A stretch of 64,000 nt of DNA from Sarocladium kiliense (lineage: Eukaryota; Ascomycota; Sordariomycetes; Hypocreales; Sarocladiaceae): the NCBI GenBank assembly GCA_030734395.1, contig JAUZTG010000029.1:806001-870000 (forward strand), written 5' to 3'. The stretch's first letter is position 1. The number at the start of each line of letters is the position of its first letter. Made by a program: the position numbers and the translations under genes. Of this stretch, positions 1 through 11,835 are shown one piece after another. Below the pieces are notes generated by a model, which searched no databases, had not been told where the DNA came from, and saw only the letters and a list, made by a program, of their open reading frames with translations.

Positions 1-1611
1 TGACGCAAGCTGAACAGCATCTCGGCAAGTGACCAACAGGCTTGGAGTAGGTGATCGGTTTCTTCTCGAAGGTCCCCTCTTTGTTTCATGAGTCGATGGC
101 AAAGTGTGATGTAAAAGTCCAAGGTTCTCTCCCTGAACATCTCCGGCAGATTCCTGCTATCTTGAGCACTGTATAGGCTGAGATAGTCTTTTAGCATGTA
201 TGACCTCGAGAAAGTGTTCTAGAATATTAAGAGTACTTACTGGTTGTTCAGTTCAAAGCTGACACGCAAGACAGAGTCAGCCACTTCATCCTTCCTCAGC
301 CTGACATCGAACAAAGCCTGACAGAAGTCTCGACAGAGATCAAGGTTCTCCCGTACAGATAGAAAATCGTCCGATTCTTCTTGGTTGTCGTATAGTCGTT
401 GGCAGAGTTTCCAGCATGTCTTCCATGCTTTCTCGTGGGCGTCTGGTGTACCGGAACTGTTGAAGACTCGAGCACGGTGAATGGAGCTCAGGCTTGCCAA
501 GGTATTGCACAGAGTCCAGCATTCCTGCAAGGCTGTCTTCAATGCCTTAACTTCTTCATCTTCACGGTTCAAAGGGAAGACCTCTGACACATAATCGTCA
601 TCATCATCAGCCTCTGTCTCGGTCTGCTCGTCGATTTCTGCGCCATGTTTGGTAAGCTTTAGTTACTGGCTGTCACGAGACATCACTCACTCTCAAGGCT
701 GCTGGTGCTGCTTGAACGCAATCGACTGGACTCATCGAGCATGTTTTGCATATCTTGCGCCCTGGGCGTCGCGCTTTCCACCGAGTATCGCACCGGCTTC
801 ACATCCGTCGATACTGATGGCCGTGTGGGTACAGTGTTCTAAAGCAAATAGTTAGCAGGACGCCGATATACAGGGCCCAGGACGCATACCTGAGCAGAGG
901 TGGCAGCAGGGGGTGATCGAGAAGCCGCATATTCTGCAGAGGGATATGCAGATCTCTCTTGGGGTTGCTCATTTTGCCTCAGGGTACCGGACGACGAAGA
1001 CGCCTACTGTCGTTAGTGTTTGAGAAGCGAAGATGGCGACTGCCAGTGCTCACCCATGTGTCAAATCCCTTGGGTGCGTGGATCACCGAGCTAACCTCCT
1101 CACCATCTGGTTGTCGAACATTGTCGGGTAATGCAGTCATAAGTGCCGTGAGCTTTAGCAGGATTAGCCAGCTTTTCAATCCAGAGGGGAGAAACCTAGG
1201 CTAGGCGCAGCCTACCTCAGTTCGATGAGGACCATCTCTCTCTTGTGTGACCTGTGCATGGACTTCCTCAGATGCATCATCCTCGATCTCTGTGGTTTCT
1301 GTTCCATTCGAGGTCACAGGAGATGGGCCGACTAAATCAGTCGGGCTCATGAGCCCGATAGGATTCGACGATATGCGAGCAGAGGACGGTCTGAGAGAGC
1401 CGCTGTCGGTGGCTGGGGGAGGTGAAGACCTGCAAGGAGGACTGTCAGCACTGGACCTGCTGCCATTGTAGCGATTTCGATTGACAAACATGGTTCGAAA
1501 TGGGGACTTGAGCCCATCTGTGTCGGAAGAAGCCGACATATCTCCTTTGTTGCTCGAAAACGGAAATTGCAAGTTCCCTGTTGACGATCGCAGAGGAGCT
1601 TCGAGTGCCAT
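1..1611 (-). CDS. Unrecognised multi-exon protein, partial (continues beyond left edge)
   Basis: I do not recognise this protein. Six exons can be joined on the minus strand with matching phases: 1216-1611, 1054-1152, 890-1003, 691-838, 241-637 and <1-177; about 443 residues are visible and the frame is still open at base 1. The first in-frame ATG is at 1611. The N-terminal 250 residues are rich in Ser, Pro and Thr (low complexity, probably disordered), followed by an acidic run (five Asp around base 600) and then a helical, Cys- and Trp-containing region (residues about 265-440) with motifs such as CWTLCNTLASL and AWKTCWKLCQRLYD. The folded C-terminal half looks like a conserved fungal domain, possibly a regulatory or scaffold protein, but that is inference. 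All five introns have GT-AG ends, mostly with a CTAA-type branch site. Each is about 45-65 bp. Confidence 0.7.
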
Positions 1612-4600
1612 CTTGTCCTGGCGCAATTGAGCGAGAGAGCAGGACAGAAGAATCCTACCCTGTCTTATACGATGACAACGCCTGCGGCTGCAATGTCGTC
1701 GCTAGAGAAAGCTTGACCGAGCTATGCCTTGACGTGGCGCTGGAGGAGGGAAGCCTCGCAGGTCGCGTCTTGGGGCCGCCGTCTATGGGAGACAGAGCAA
1801 GAGGGTGGGCTGTAGCGGAAGCTAAGCTCGTTCACCCAACGGTCTGCGCTATGCCCGCGCGAGGGGAGGAGAAGAGGCAGCGACCTGAGAACGATGGAAA
1901 AGCAGTCACAGGCGCCTCTCCTCTAAGGTCGACGAAGGTCCGGAAAACGTGAGACGAACGAGGGCGCTGGCCGATCGATGGAGTGGAAGGATAAGGTTCG
2001 TGACGAGAAAGGCTGGCTCAAGTTTATGGGACAACGGCGGCGCAATCAGGCAGATGGAAACCCCCCATTCAACATGGATGCGACAGTGCTCTCGGGGACC
2101 AAAGGAGCAAAGCGGCGCCCAGGCTGTTGGTGGTCCAGTGGTCCTTGAAGGCGGGTGGTGGGTGGAGGACAGGATAGCCCCTGCACGGAACTGGACAGCT
2201 TGGACCGGACTCTGGAGACCCCTGCTGATCGCCTCCTGGACAGGTCCTGCAGCAGATGACTTTTGAGTACAGAAAGTCTGTAGTAGCGTGTCCGAGGTGA
2301 TGCGTCGGGTCCTTGGCTCGCGTAGAGTATTCAGAAGAAACGCAATGAGCTCTGATGGCAACGAAGTCAGTTCAGAGATCACAGAAGGATGACAAGGCAT
2401 TGGTGTAGTGCTCACAGCGTGTCATCATGGGACAGCGAAGCTGCGTGTCTTCAACTTGTAGGCTAGAAACTGAGGGGCTGACATCCATATGGGCGCAATG
2501 GTGAAGTGCTCGGCCGAGGGATTGGTGACCGGGTGTGAGGCTCCGATGGAGCTGTTTGATGGAAGGTGGTGTCCAGCGCGGTATGGCATGGACCACCAAT
2601 GTTGGAGCAAGGCCACTGACACGCAGTCAAGGGAAGGGTTGACTGCTCCCGCAAATGTGGCAGAGCCGATAGACAAGACCCTAGCGGTTTGAGAACTGTC
2701 TTTCCTACCATATCGTTCGTCCAAGGCGCATGTATCGACGATAGATTCTCTATGGCTGGGCTGACATTTGAGCACAGTGCTAGGCTGCCACCCCGACTGT
2801 CCTCCTTCCTTGTGAGCATCATGAAGCCTTAGTCATCGCTTGACTTTTCACTACCTGCCTCACACTCGCATCTGTACCATTTCCTCTTTTCCTTCTACAC
2901 TCTGCATCGCTCACCACTCGCTTCGTGATTCCCAACATCAATCGCCTCAACTTCCGCCAGCAGCCGTCAGAACGAACCCACACTTCAACGCCCCCCACCC
3001 ACGCTAACACAGCACCCGCGAGCTAAGCACACTCGGCCCTCAGCTTCCAGCCATTGACAGCCCAGCACCACAGACCATGAATGCCGCAACTCGTGGGGCT
3101 AAAGGGACAGGGACACAGGTCGGCGCTTAATTCAGTGGAGCATCAGCAGCCACTCGACCAACCCCATGCCATTGCCATCCTCCTTGTTGAGATCCTGGCA
3201 GCCCAGGTTGTTCGCTTGCCCACCTGATGCCCGGCTCTCGTGCGAGGAGAAAACCATCTTGCCAGCGGAGACTGTGCTTGAGTCTGAGCCTCCCCAGTGC
3301 CACACTTCTATCCGTCAGCTCTCAGCGTTTCACTTTCACCGCTCATTGATCTTGGGATAAGGCTGAGACAGTGGCAAGCTTCCATACAGGTTGAACCCTG
3401 GATGTTGGCATGGCGTAATGATAAACTCGTTCGCCTGCCCAGTGGCCGTTGCCCGACGTTTGGTGGTCCTTCTGCAAATGCATCAGGCGACGCAACAAGC
3501 CGGCATGTGGTATGCGCATTGCCTCGGACATTGCGCTGCAGTCTCTCGGATCGTTGGCGCCAACTTCCATTACTAACAACCAACAGCAAAGACATGGCTC
3601 GGTTGGGCTTTCCTCGACGGGCAAGTCCATCATAGTTAACCCCTGGCTGCGCTGATCGCGGGAATAGACGCCGTAGCAGAATCCCGACGATCTGGTCCCG
3701 CGACATTACTGACGCTAAGGTGGACAGAGTTAGCACGTCTGTGCGTTGTGGTGGACGTACGGCCGTTGCCTCCTCTTGCGTCGTCTGTCTACCCACCACC
3801 GGGCGCCCATGTTGTCCATCCCGGACCAGCGCTGAGCTAACTGCAATTCTCAGCTACCGTGGCCTGGGCGTCGGTAGCAGACACATCAAACCTACGAAGA
3901 GCAGCCCGTGGCTCATCCAAGGACCCTCGTGGATGACCCTCTTCAGCGAAGCAGGAGGCTTCGCCCACAGAGCTAGGAGGAGGGACAACAAGCAAGAGTC
4001 CATTGAGGTCTCTCCCGCCTGCAAACTCCGGTTCAGCTCTCATACCGAGAGTTGAGAGCTAGTCACGCGTTGTTACACACCACAAAGGTCAAAGTGATAA
4101 CAAGGTGGATCATCTCCATCCTGCCCACACATCGAACTACACCCTCGTACGGCGGCGACCTGCCGGCGGTGACTTCCAGTAGTGTGGGTGGTCATCATCA
4201 GATTGCAGCCAAGTTTTGAGGCATGGCTGCCCAAGCATTTTTGTGCATACTAAGCTGAGCACTGAACGCCCTTACTCTACTTCTCCACGACCAGCATTTG
4301 GAAATGACTCAAGAAAGTCTGACTATCACCGTGTACTGCCATCGCATGTGAAGGAATGCGCGGTTGCTGCACGTCGACATGCATGCAGGCAGCCAAACGA
4401 AGCTCCAGTACTTGCGGCGCCAAACGGACCACTCGCTGAGCTCGTACAGAACAAGGGCTCCATGTACTCGCGTGTAAGTGACAAGCCACCGATGTCTAAA
4501 AGGACCGGCCACAACACAACCGTGACTTTGAGTAACGAGCAAATATATTACGCTCAGTCCTTGGTAATTAAACGACACGCAGATGACATGTTTCGTTCTC

Positions 4601-5748
4601 TGATCCACTTCTATTGCGCCGAAACGCGGATACGTCAAGAATGGTGAGTTTGTTAAGGGACCTTGGCTTTCCCACAGCGTGTGCGTCAAGCCCCCCCGCC
4701 CCCAAAACTCGCCTAGCAACATTTTCTGTCTATCCGGCATCCATTAACATTGTCTTGGAGGTTGTATTCGAGTTAAAAAGCAGTGGCTTAGACTATCCTG
4801 TGCTAAGAGGAGCGTATCACCCGGTCATTGGACTCGCGGTGCTCGTTCGGGGGTTTGACAAGATGACCATGAGGGAACCGCAGACTCAGTACCGACAATC
4901 CATGGAAATGCTCTAGTCTTACAAGCTCAACATCTGAGAAGTCGCGGCTAGATCCTGTTGGGCGCCTACGCGGCTCCCGGCCGTCACAGCTCACAGACTG
5001 TGCCTCAGGTATGGAGCACGGCTTGACATCCATGTCAAGCCAATGCCCCATGCGGCGGCTAGACTTTGCCGCAACGATGCGTCTGGCATGGAAAAGTGTC
5101 ACTAGGAGGGCAAATGACGTTCTGGGGAGCCGCTGAGGGTGTGCAGCTCGCATGGCCATGTCGCACTCAGCCAGCTTTATTACGCTCTTCCACGGCTGGC
5201 TCGGAAGCTGGGACGGTCAGGCGGCCGACCAGGCATGCGACCCATGGCATTAAACACAAGTGAATCAAGAACTGGGTCAGTTCGATTTGGCCTTTTGGCG
5301 GTGGATAGGCTGTTCTGGGCTGCGTCAGAAAGATGCTGTTGGTCCTGAGTTTGGTCGTCATATCTGGCCGCATAAGCGTAGGCCAACGTCACGCAGCCGC
5401 CAGAGCTAGGGATAGCTCGACGTGAGTAGCTCGACGTGAGCGAATGCTGGTATCCAAACGATCGGAACCATCGTCGCCTTGATCAAGCCATAAGTCGGTG
5501 TGTAGTCATTAGACATGATTCCGCTGGCGAGGCCAGATTGTCTGCCTTGTGCTCGACACCGCCTCTCAACATCCACCGCCAAGAGCTCCAAAAATTGTGA
5601 ATGTGCTGACCATAAGGGGTTTGTGTTCTTTTTGTAATAGCTCTCTAGTCACTCGAGCCAGTCCCTATCTCCCCTGAAGCGCCAATCCCAAATCGCAAGG
5701 TATACCAAAGAACGCCGAACGGATGCATCGCCTCGCTGTCTGCCTTCT
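1612..5748. other. Gene-poor 4.1 kb interval
   Basis: No gene can be supported here. Several open frames of 60-170 codons lie on both strands (for example 1906-2415 minus, 2425-2822 minus, 3308-3799 minus, 4216-4647 plus), but they overlap one another, lack recognisable domains, and do not join across plausible introns. The left part probably contains the promoter and 5' UTR of the minus-strand gene that starts at 1611. The right end is the 3' flank of RPB10. No tRNA, no tandem repeat and no transposase remnant was seen. Confidence 0.5.
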
Positions 5749-6185
5749 TTATTGCTCCGCCATCGAGTCCGCGAGAGACTGCTTCTTCTGGTTGCGGCCA
5801 TCGGGGGTATACCTGAAGGGGTCACAATGTTAGCCAAGTCTGAGTAGAGTGTTGGCATAGGGTTTGTGGGATCGCGTACTTGAGCAGCTTCTCGATAAGG
5901 TCGACATGGGTCATGATCATGCGACGGCAGCAGTAGCGCTTAAGGCCCAGCTCGTCCATGGCATCGCTAAGGCGCGTCAGCTCCAAGTTCTCTAGGTTAC
6001 CGCAATGTGAAGAGGTTCTCACCCTTCGTTCTTGCGCGCATCTTCAATCTTCGTGAGGTACTGCTCCCAGAGGTCACCAACGACCTGTTCATCGTTAATA
6101 TCGTGCATCTGGACCATCGGTTCTCGTAGATGCAGATAAAATCTCTTACCTTGCCGCATGAGAAACATCGGATCGGGATGATCAT
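5749..6185 (-). CDS. RPB10: RPB10, common subunit RPABC5 of RNA polymerases I, II and III
   Basis: Small zinc-binding subunit shared by all three nuclear RNA polymerases. Four exons: 6150-6185, 6023-6084, 5880-5966 and 5749-5812, giving 82 residues with all phases matching. The N-terminus MIIPIRCFSCGKVVGDLWE is diagnostic of the family. The zinc site is C7-x2-C10 plus the adjacent pair C45-C46 in RYCCRRM, followed by the conserved helix HVDLIEKLLKY. The C-terminal tail after KY is longer than in yeast (family about 70 residues; here 82), ending with a polar segment QKKQSLADSMAEQ, encoded by a separate last exon. The gene is head to head with NAN1, whose ATG lies 415 bp away. Because the exons are only 36-87 bp, the gene is easy to miss in automatic calls. 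Confidence 0.95.
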
Positions 6186-6600
6186 CGTGACTTCGTTAAG
6201 CACTCGTGCCGTGAATCTTGGCTGATGAATGAGGATCGCAACAAGGCCACTCTCCGTCGCGCGAACAAAGAGTCGTCGTTAGGAGAAATTCTGTCTCCAC
6301 CGATGTTTTCCCGACGCCAGCTTCCAACACCAGAAACGCTAACTGCGACCTGCGGGACGCTTATCTTATCAAGGCCGCCGCGACCCGCCCGCCTAAGAAA
6401 AAAAGTTGCGAAGCATCACTGGCGGGCATCAGCCAAAATTTCTGAAACCACTTGGTGCACGTTGACCGGTAGTGCACAGCAGTTCACAAAGCTTATCACC
6501 ACGACTTCGAGCTTTACATATGTACTGCAAGCGCCCATTATTGCGAAGACACCGATTGTTTGGATCACTGTAGTCAAAGGGAGGAAGGACGGCCTCCAAA
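6186..6600. promoter_or_regulatory. Divergent promoter between RPB10 and NAN1
   Basis: This 415 bp interval separates two start codons on opposite strands, so it must carry both promoters. It holds an AAAATTT core at 6435-6441, similar to the centre of the rRNA-processing element (RRPE) known from yeast ribosome-biogenesis promoters, and an A-tract at 6399-6405. These short matches are weak evidence alone; the gene pairing is the stronger argument for a shared growth-regulated promoter. Confidence 0.5.
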
Positions 6601-9572
6601 ATGGCTGGCAAGGACGACAAGGCGAAGAAGAGAAAGCGGGATGCTGCTGAGGCAGTCGCGAGGTCAAAGAGACACCGAACCGAAAAGAAGGACCAGAAAA
6701 AGAGCTCTCGCCGCGACAGCTCTGCATTGACGAACGGAAAAACAACGACCGTGGAAGGTCGTCAAGATGATGGACCGCGTGAGCTTGAGCTCAACAGGGA
6801 GTTCGATAACGGCGAGGCAGGATGGAGAGTTTCCAAGCCAATTGGCGGCAGGATGCTCGATATTGATGCCATTCTCACCGATGATGAACAGTATGCCGCC
6901 CAAAGAGAGGAGACGAGAATCAGAGCTGACAATTTGCAGGCACTTGATTGTGGCCTACCACACTTCAATCCAGGTCTATTCGGCTGCCGATTCCCTCCTC
7001 GTTCGCCGCATCCCGATAACTACGCTGAGCTCCTCCGAGGCCGTCGCCACAGAGGAGTCCGACTACGTCGTCGCCATGAAGCGTTCGATCCAGAATCCTG
7101 ACTTCTTGTGGGTGCTGACTCTCAGCGGCCAAGTCTTCCACATCAACTGGACCCGAGCTTCATCTGCGCCCAAGACGTTCAAGACCTCGGCTAGGAAGGC
7201 GCATGACCTTGTGGTAGCACAAGCTACGTCTGATGCCTCCGAAGATACGCTCTTGGTACTCGAAACGGATGACAACGGATACGCAAATCTCAACGTCTAC
7301 CCTAGCTCGGCAAAAGACATCGTGCAGCATCAGAACATTTTCTCTATGAAGGCACCTGAGATCGGCCAAATCTGTTTATCTGCGAATGCGAATGGGCAGG
7401 TTTTGTGTGGTGCTCTGGGCGACCGTCTGTTCATCGCAAGCTGGGAAACTTTGGACAAGGAGCATTGCGAGACCTTCTCATTCAAGGTGCCTGATATGAT
7501 CGCCTCCCTTGACGTAAGGATCGAGGACCGTACCAACAAGCAGTTGAAAAACAAACAGTCATACCCCGGGTCAAATGTGGTGCTTGACGTCGCCGCTGGA
7601 GGAGCTAGGGGTGCAATCTACCGCTATAGCGATTTGCTGGCCGGTCTGCATTCGCCCGAGAAGGCAAAGGCAGCGAAGAAGGACCTGTTGCAAGCCCAAA
7701 AGTACCACTGGCACAGGAGAGCTGTTCATGCGGTCAAGTGGTCACGCGATGGTAAGTACTAGACTTCCTTGGCAGCGACTTCCCCTACTAATATCGTCAG
7801 GCAACTATCTCATTTCCGGTGGTTCAGAAGACACACTCGTGATTTGGCAATTGGATACTGGCCACAAGAACTTCTTGCCTCATCTATCAGGAGTCGTCGA
7901 GAACATCGTCGTGTCACCGCGCGGTTCCTCATACGTTGTGCACCTGGATGATAACTCAACGATGGTCTTGTCGACAGCTGAGCTGAAGCCTACAGCCTAC
8001 ATTTCTGGTATCCAGTCAGCAACGACGTACGTCGCACTACCAAAGGACATGCTCGTACAGAGGCAATGGACAATGGCCGATACAATGAGGAGAAAGATTC
8101 CGGCTGCCATCAACCCCACAGATGCCTCGAGATTACATATTTGTGTTGGCCCAGGCCAGCAGGCCAGCCTTACTGGCGACTACTCCGCTCCTCTTCTGCA
8201 AACCATCGACCTCCAGTCTTTCACTAGCGTCTCAACACAAGCACTTACACGAACGAACCCTACCGATACGAATGTCAACGCAGAAGGCAAGCCACCCAGC
8301 GAGCCGAGGATAACACACATCTCTTACTCGAATGATGGGAAATGGTTGGCCAGTGTGGACGAATGGCAGCCACTGGACAATGATGTGGACAATGTCAGTG
8401 GGGACCAGAAGGAGCAGTTCACGCGTGATAGGCTCGAGGTCTTCTTAAAGTTCTGGGAGGCCAAGGACGACGGCTCTCTGGCACTTGTGTCAAGAATCAA
8501 TAGCCCGCACTCATCCTCAAGCCCGGAAAAGGTCTTGGACTTGGCAAGCAGCCCTGCTGCCAACTGTTTCGCTACTCTTGGAGCTGATGCTAAGCTGCGC
8601 TTGTGGCGGACAAGGACGCATAAGGGTCGCGACACAGCAGCTAGGGAACAGGTCGACATGATCTCATGGGCTAACTCCCTGGTCGTGCCTCTTAGCGACA
8701 TGGTCAGCGAGGACGTGATGATTGAGAACGAGGACAATCCGGCCCCGGTATCTGCCGCTCGCAAGGGCTGCATTGAGTTCTCAGAGGACGGCTCTACTCT
8801 CTTTGCCGCTTACGGAACGGAAGAGAACGGTGCAGTTAATATCATTGACGTCGCTTCCGGTGATGTTATCGATAGCATTGAGGGCCTTTGGAAGGGTGAC
8901 CTGAGGGCTATCGGTGTGGTCTCGCCATACCTCATTGTGCTCTCTGACGAGCTTCGGGTATTCGACATCGTGAGCGACGAGCTGAGATACGCCATCCAAG
9001 TCCCGAGCGACCTTGGTACGAAGGAACTCCTGTCCCTAGCGGTTGACCGCGAAACAGGTCACTTTGCTGTCAGTTTACCTATTGGCCAAGCTTCAAGCAT
9101 CGGCATCTTCGACCCCGAGAACCCTGAACCACTCTTAGTACGCAGCACCCCTCAACAAATCATCAGCCTCATTTCAAGCCCCAACTCGAGCGGCTTCGTC
9201 GCCATCGACGATGCTGCCCAAGTGTGGACGATCGCCGAGGGCTCTGACCCTTCATCGATTTCTGCAGTCCAGCCCCTGGAGGATTTGAGGCTCGAAGAGG
9301 GAGCAGTGGCACAGGTCAATGGCTTCTCGGACGACTCTAAAGACTTGGTCATGACGCTTGGAGGAGACGATGCTGAGGGTAGTGATGACGAATTTGAAGG
9401 GGATGGAGGAGACGTCGTTATGGGCGACGATGATGACGATGACGATAACAGGCCACGTGTGATACCGCAACAAGCCCTGACAGAGATCTTCGACGCAGCA
9501 CCAAATTACCAAGCTGCGAATGTGGAGGATCTGTTCTACAAGGTGGTAGCGCTGACGCAGCAGACCAGATAG
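6601..9572 (+). CDS. NAN1: NAN1/UTP17 (WDR75), t-UTP component of the small-subunit processome
   Basis: WD40-repeat protein of the t-UTP/UtpA subcomplex, which binds the 5' ETS of pre-rRNA in the nucleolus and supports Pol I transcription and early 18S processing. Three exons: 6601-6890, 6940-7751 and 7801-9572, giving 957 residues, near the family length. The N-terminus is a Lys/Arg-rich nuclear or nucleolar targeting tail. Two beta-propellers follow; clear blades include WSRDGNYLISGGSEDTLVIW (about residue 365) and LDLASSPAANCFATLGADAKLRLWR. The C-terminus has an acidic Asp/Glu run near bases 9370-9450 followed by a helix, as in UTP17 proteins. The intron 2 branch site is CTACTAAT. Identification rests on architecture, the basic N-terminus and acidic C-terminus, and my memory of the family; another WD40 t-UTP is the main alternative. 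Confidence 0.85.
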
Positions 9573-9931
9573 AGAGGCCAACTGTGGCGGTAGATGTGTG
9601 GAAGTTGGACTATACCCCCCCATGGATAGGTATATAGATGTATGCGGAGTTATGATTCCAGTCAAAAGCATAGGGTTCAAAAGACGATTGTCGATGTGAT
9701 GTCCAAGCTGGAGGGCGCGCACTCATGTGAAGTGACCCGAGATCGGTGCGGGGCCGTTCGGCTTCGTCTATGGTGTGGGCCGATGGCGACATTGTTGAAG
9801 GCAACGAAGCCGGACCTCACTTAACTTCCATCTTCCCTCATTCATACCACATAAACCCAGCCAGATCGTTTACCAGGTTCCGATCCATTTGCCTCGTCCC
9901 GCGGATTCCCGGGTAGTGGAGCGAAGCGGCC
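9573..9931. other. Intergenic, NAN1 3' flank and oxygenase promoter
   Basis: 359 bp between tandem genes. It contains the NAN1 3' UTR and the promoter of the downstream oxygenase. No further gene or repeat was seen. Confidence 0.5.
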
Positions 9932-11158
9932 ATGTCGTTCACTGAGATTCCGTTACTGGACCTCTCGCTCGCCGATGACCCGGCGACGAAGCCCGAGTTC
10001 TTGAAACGGCTGAGACATGCTCTGTTGGAAGTTGGGTTCCTGTATCTTAAAAATGTGGGAGTGCCGGATGAGCTGTTCCAGAAGGTTATCAAGGAAGGTA
10101 TCGCCTTCTTCGATCTGCCTATGGAAGAGAAGTAAGACCTTCCCCCTTTCTCTCACTCATCAACCATGTTCAAACAAGCTAGGGCATGGCGCACTTCACT
10201 TTATTCCCTTTGTAGAGGGACTAAGTTTACTGATGTGATTGCAATTAGACTTAAGATTGAGATGAAGAATGCTCCCTCATTCTTAGGCTACTCCCGCCTT
10301 TCCGCCGAAATCACAGCCGGCGCAATCGACCACCGGGAGCAAATCGACCTCTCAACCGAGCACCCCCTCCCCAAACCTTCGGATCCTTTAAGTCACAACC
10401 TCCTCGCGCCAAACCAATGGCCATCGGAGTCTGCTCTCCCGGGCTTCCGTGCCGCTTACACCGAATACATGACCCTCATGGGTGCCATCTCTCTCCGATT
10501 CACCTCTCTAATCGCCGAGGCGATCGAGTTACCAGCAAATGCGTTCCAGAAGTACTTTGATGAGGATCAACAGCATAAGCTGAAGATTGTGAAGTACCCA
10601 GATAGGGCTCAGTTGACTGGTGAAGGAACGAGTCAAGGCGTGGGACCCCACAAGGATAGCATGCTCACAAGCTACCTCCTCCAAGCAACACCCCACAAAG
10701 GCCTGCAAGTCCAAAACGTCAAAGGCGAATGGATCGACTGCCCACCCATGCCCGGCACCCTCGTCGTCGCCATCGGCCAAGGCATGGAAGCCCTAACCCA
10801 AGGCGTCTGCGTCTCAACCACCCACCGCGTGCTGTCCCCCACCGCCGGCGCCGGCGCGCGCTTCTCCATCCCGTTCTTCCAGGGTGTCAAGCTCGATGCT
10901 GAGTTTGATGATCTGGAGACTGTTGGGGTGGGGGTTGTGCCGGAGGAGGTGAAGGAGCAGAGGAGGAAGGTGGTTGAGAAGGCTGGGGGGAGGTTGGATG
11001 ATGTGGAGTTTACATTTAGAGCGGGAGGGGCATCGAAGACGTTGGGGGAGGCGACGTTGAGGAATAGAGTGAAGAGTCATCCGGATGTCGGGGAGAGATG
11101 GTATCCTGATATCCTGAGGAGTATTAGGGAGGAGCAGGCAAGAGTGGCGGCTCAGTGA
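9932..11158 (+). CDS. 2-oxoglutarate/Fe(II)-dependent oxygenase, isopenicillin-N-synthase-like
   Basis: Predicted cytosolic non-haem iron dioxygenase. Two exons, 9932-10131 and 10249-11158, give 369 residues. The N-terminal DIOX_N-like part begins with IPLLDLSLAD and has the helix RHALLEVGFLYLKNVGVP. The 2OG-FeII_Oxy domain has the iron ligands H201-x-D203 (in GPHKDSMLTSYLLQ) and H259 (in STTHRVLSP), followed by the 2OG-binding Arg in ARFSIPFF. The start ATG is the first in frame and precedes the conserved N-terminal motif directly. Relatives in fungi include gibberellin-oxidase-like and secondary-metabolite tailoring enzymes, but nothing nearby ties this copy to a pathway, so the substrate is unknown. 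The coding sequence of the last 250 bp is unusually G-rich. Confidence 0.9.
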
Positions 11159-11374
11159 GGGCCAGTGATGGTTGTTCGGCTGCAGATACGGGACTGATCA
11201 CTTGTGGGAGATAAGGCAAGACATGTCCATAGCCATGGAAATTGAGAAAACATACGCCTCGCTATAATCCTCCCTGTGTCGAACTCCGTCTTTCCACTCC
11301 TTCCATGCGCCGTGATATCTTCTTCCGTCGTTCGTCTACTCCATCATGCGTCATATCGTTCTGGTCATCTTGTC

Positions 11375-11835
11375 TTAACCCTGGAAAGTCGGGAAGCAGT
11401 CAGCGAGGGCTTTGCTGTGCTTGTTCAGAGCGTGTTCCGTCAACCTAGAACCTTGTGTCAGCTGAGTGTTCGGGTGTTCGGGTGTTCGTTTCGCCTCGTC
11501 TATTCGATCTCAGGTCTTGGGTTGAGTGAGGAGACATACATGGGCGCCTTTGCGGTCTTGAGGAACGTGCTCTTGCAGATGGTGCACTGGATATCCTTGG
11601 CTTGCTCGTTCTTGTATCGCAAAGTTCAGTCAGCAAGAACGTATCACTCCCATGTGACAACGAGGGTCGGAAAGAAGTACTCACGACTTTGAGCTGCGAC
11701 TTAGCGACGCCCTTCTGGTCCTTCGCATTGCGCTCACGCTTCTGCTGCGCACGGTTTCCCTAGAATGGCCCTTCATGTCAACCAAACTTGCCCTTGCCAC
11801 CAGGATTGACACACAGTAGCGCTTACGTTGCCCAT
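11375..11835 (-). CDS. Small 4F5/SERF-type zinc-binding protein (74 aa)
   Basis: Four exons, 11827-11835, 11685-11759, 11540-11610 and 11375-11444, give 74 residues with all phases matching; the first exon codes for only three residues (MGN). The protein begins MGNGNRAQQKRERNAKDQ, the 4F5/SERF-like basic N-terminus, and then carries a C2H2-type zinc ligand set: C37-x2-C40 (QCTICKSTF) and H56-x4-H61 (EHALNKH). This matches the small conserved eukaryotic family of plant At2g23090-like proteins, whose molecular role is poorly known. All three introns have GT-AG ends. The gene is too finely split to show as one open frame. Confidence in existence is high because the zinc ligands and family order emerge only after splicing. 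Confidence 0.88.

Noticed and set aside
1906..2822. Overlapping open frames of 75-170 codons on both strands
   Set aside because: They overlap each other in several frames, have no recognisable domain, and cannot be joined across convincing introns.
3308..3799. 163-codon minus-strand open frame
   Set aside because: Plus-strand frames overlap it fully and the protein has no recognisable features.
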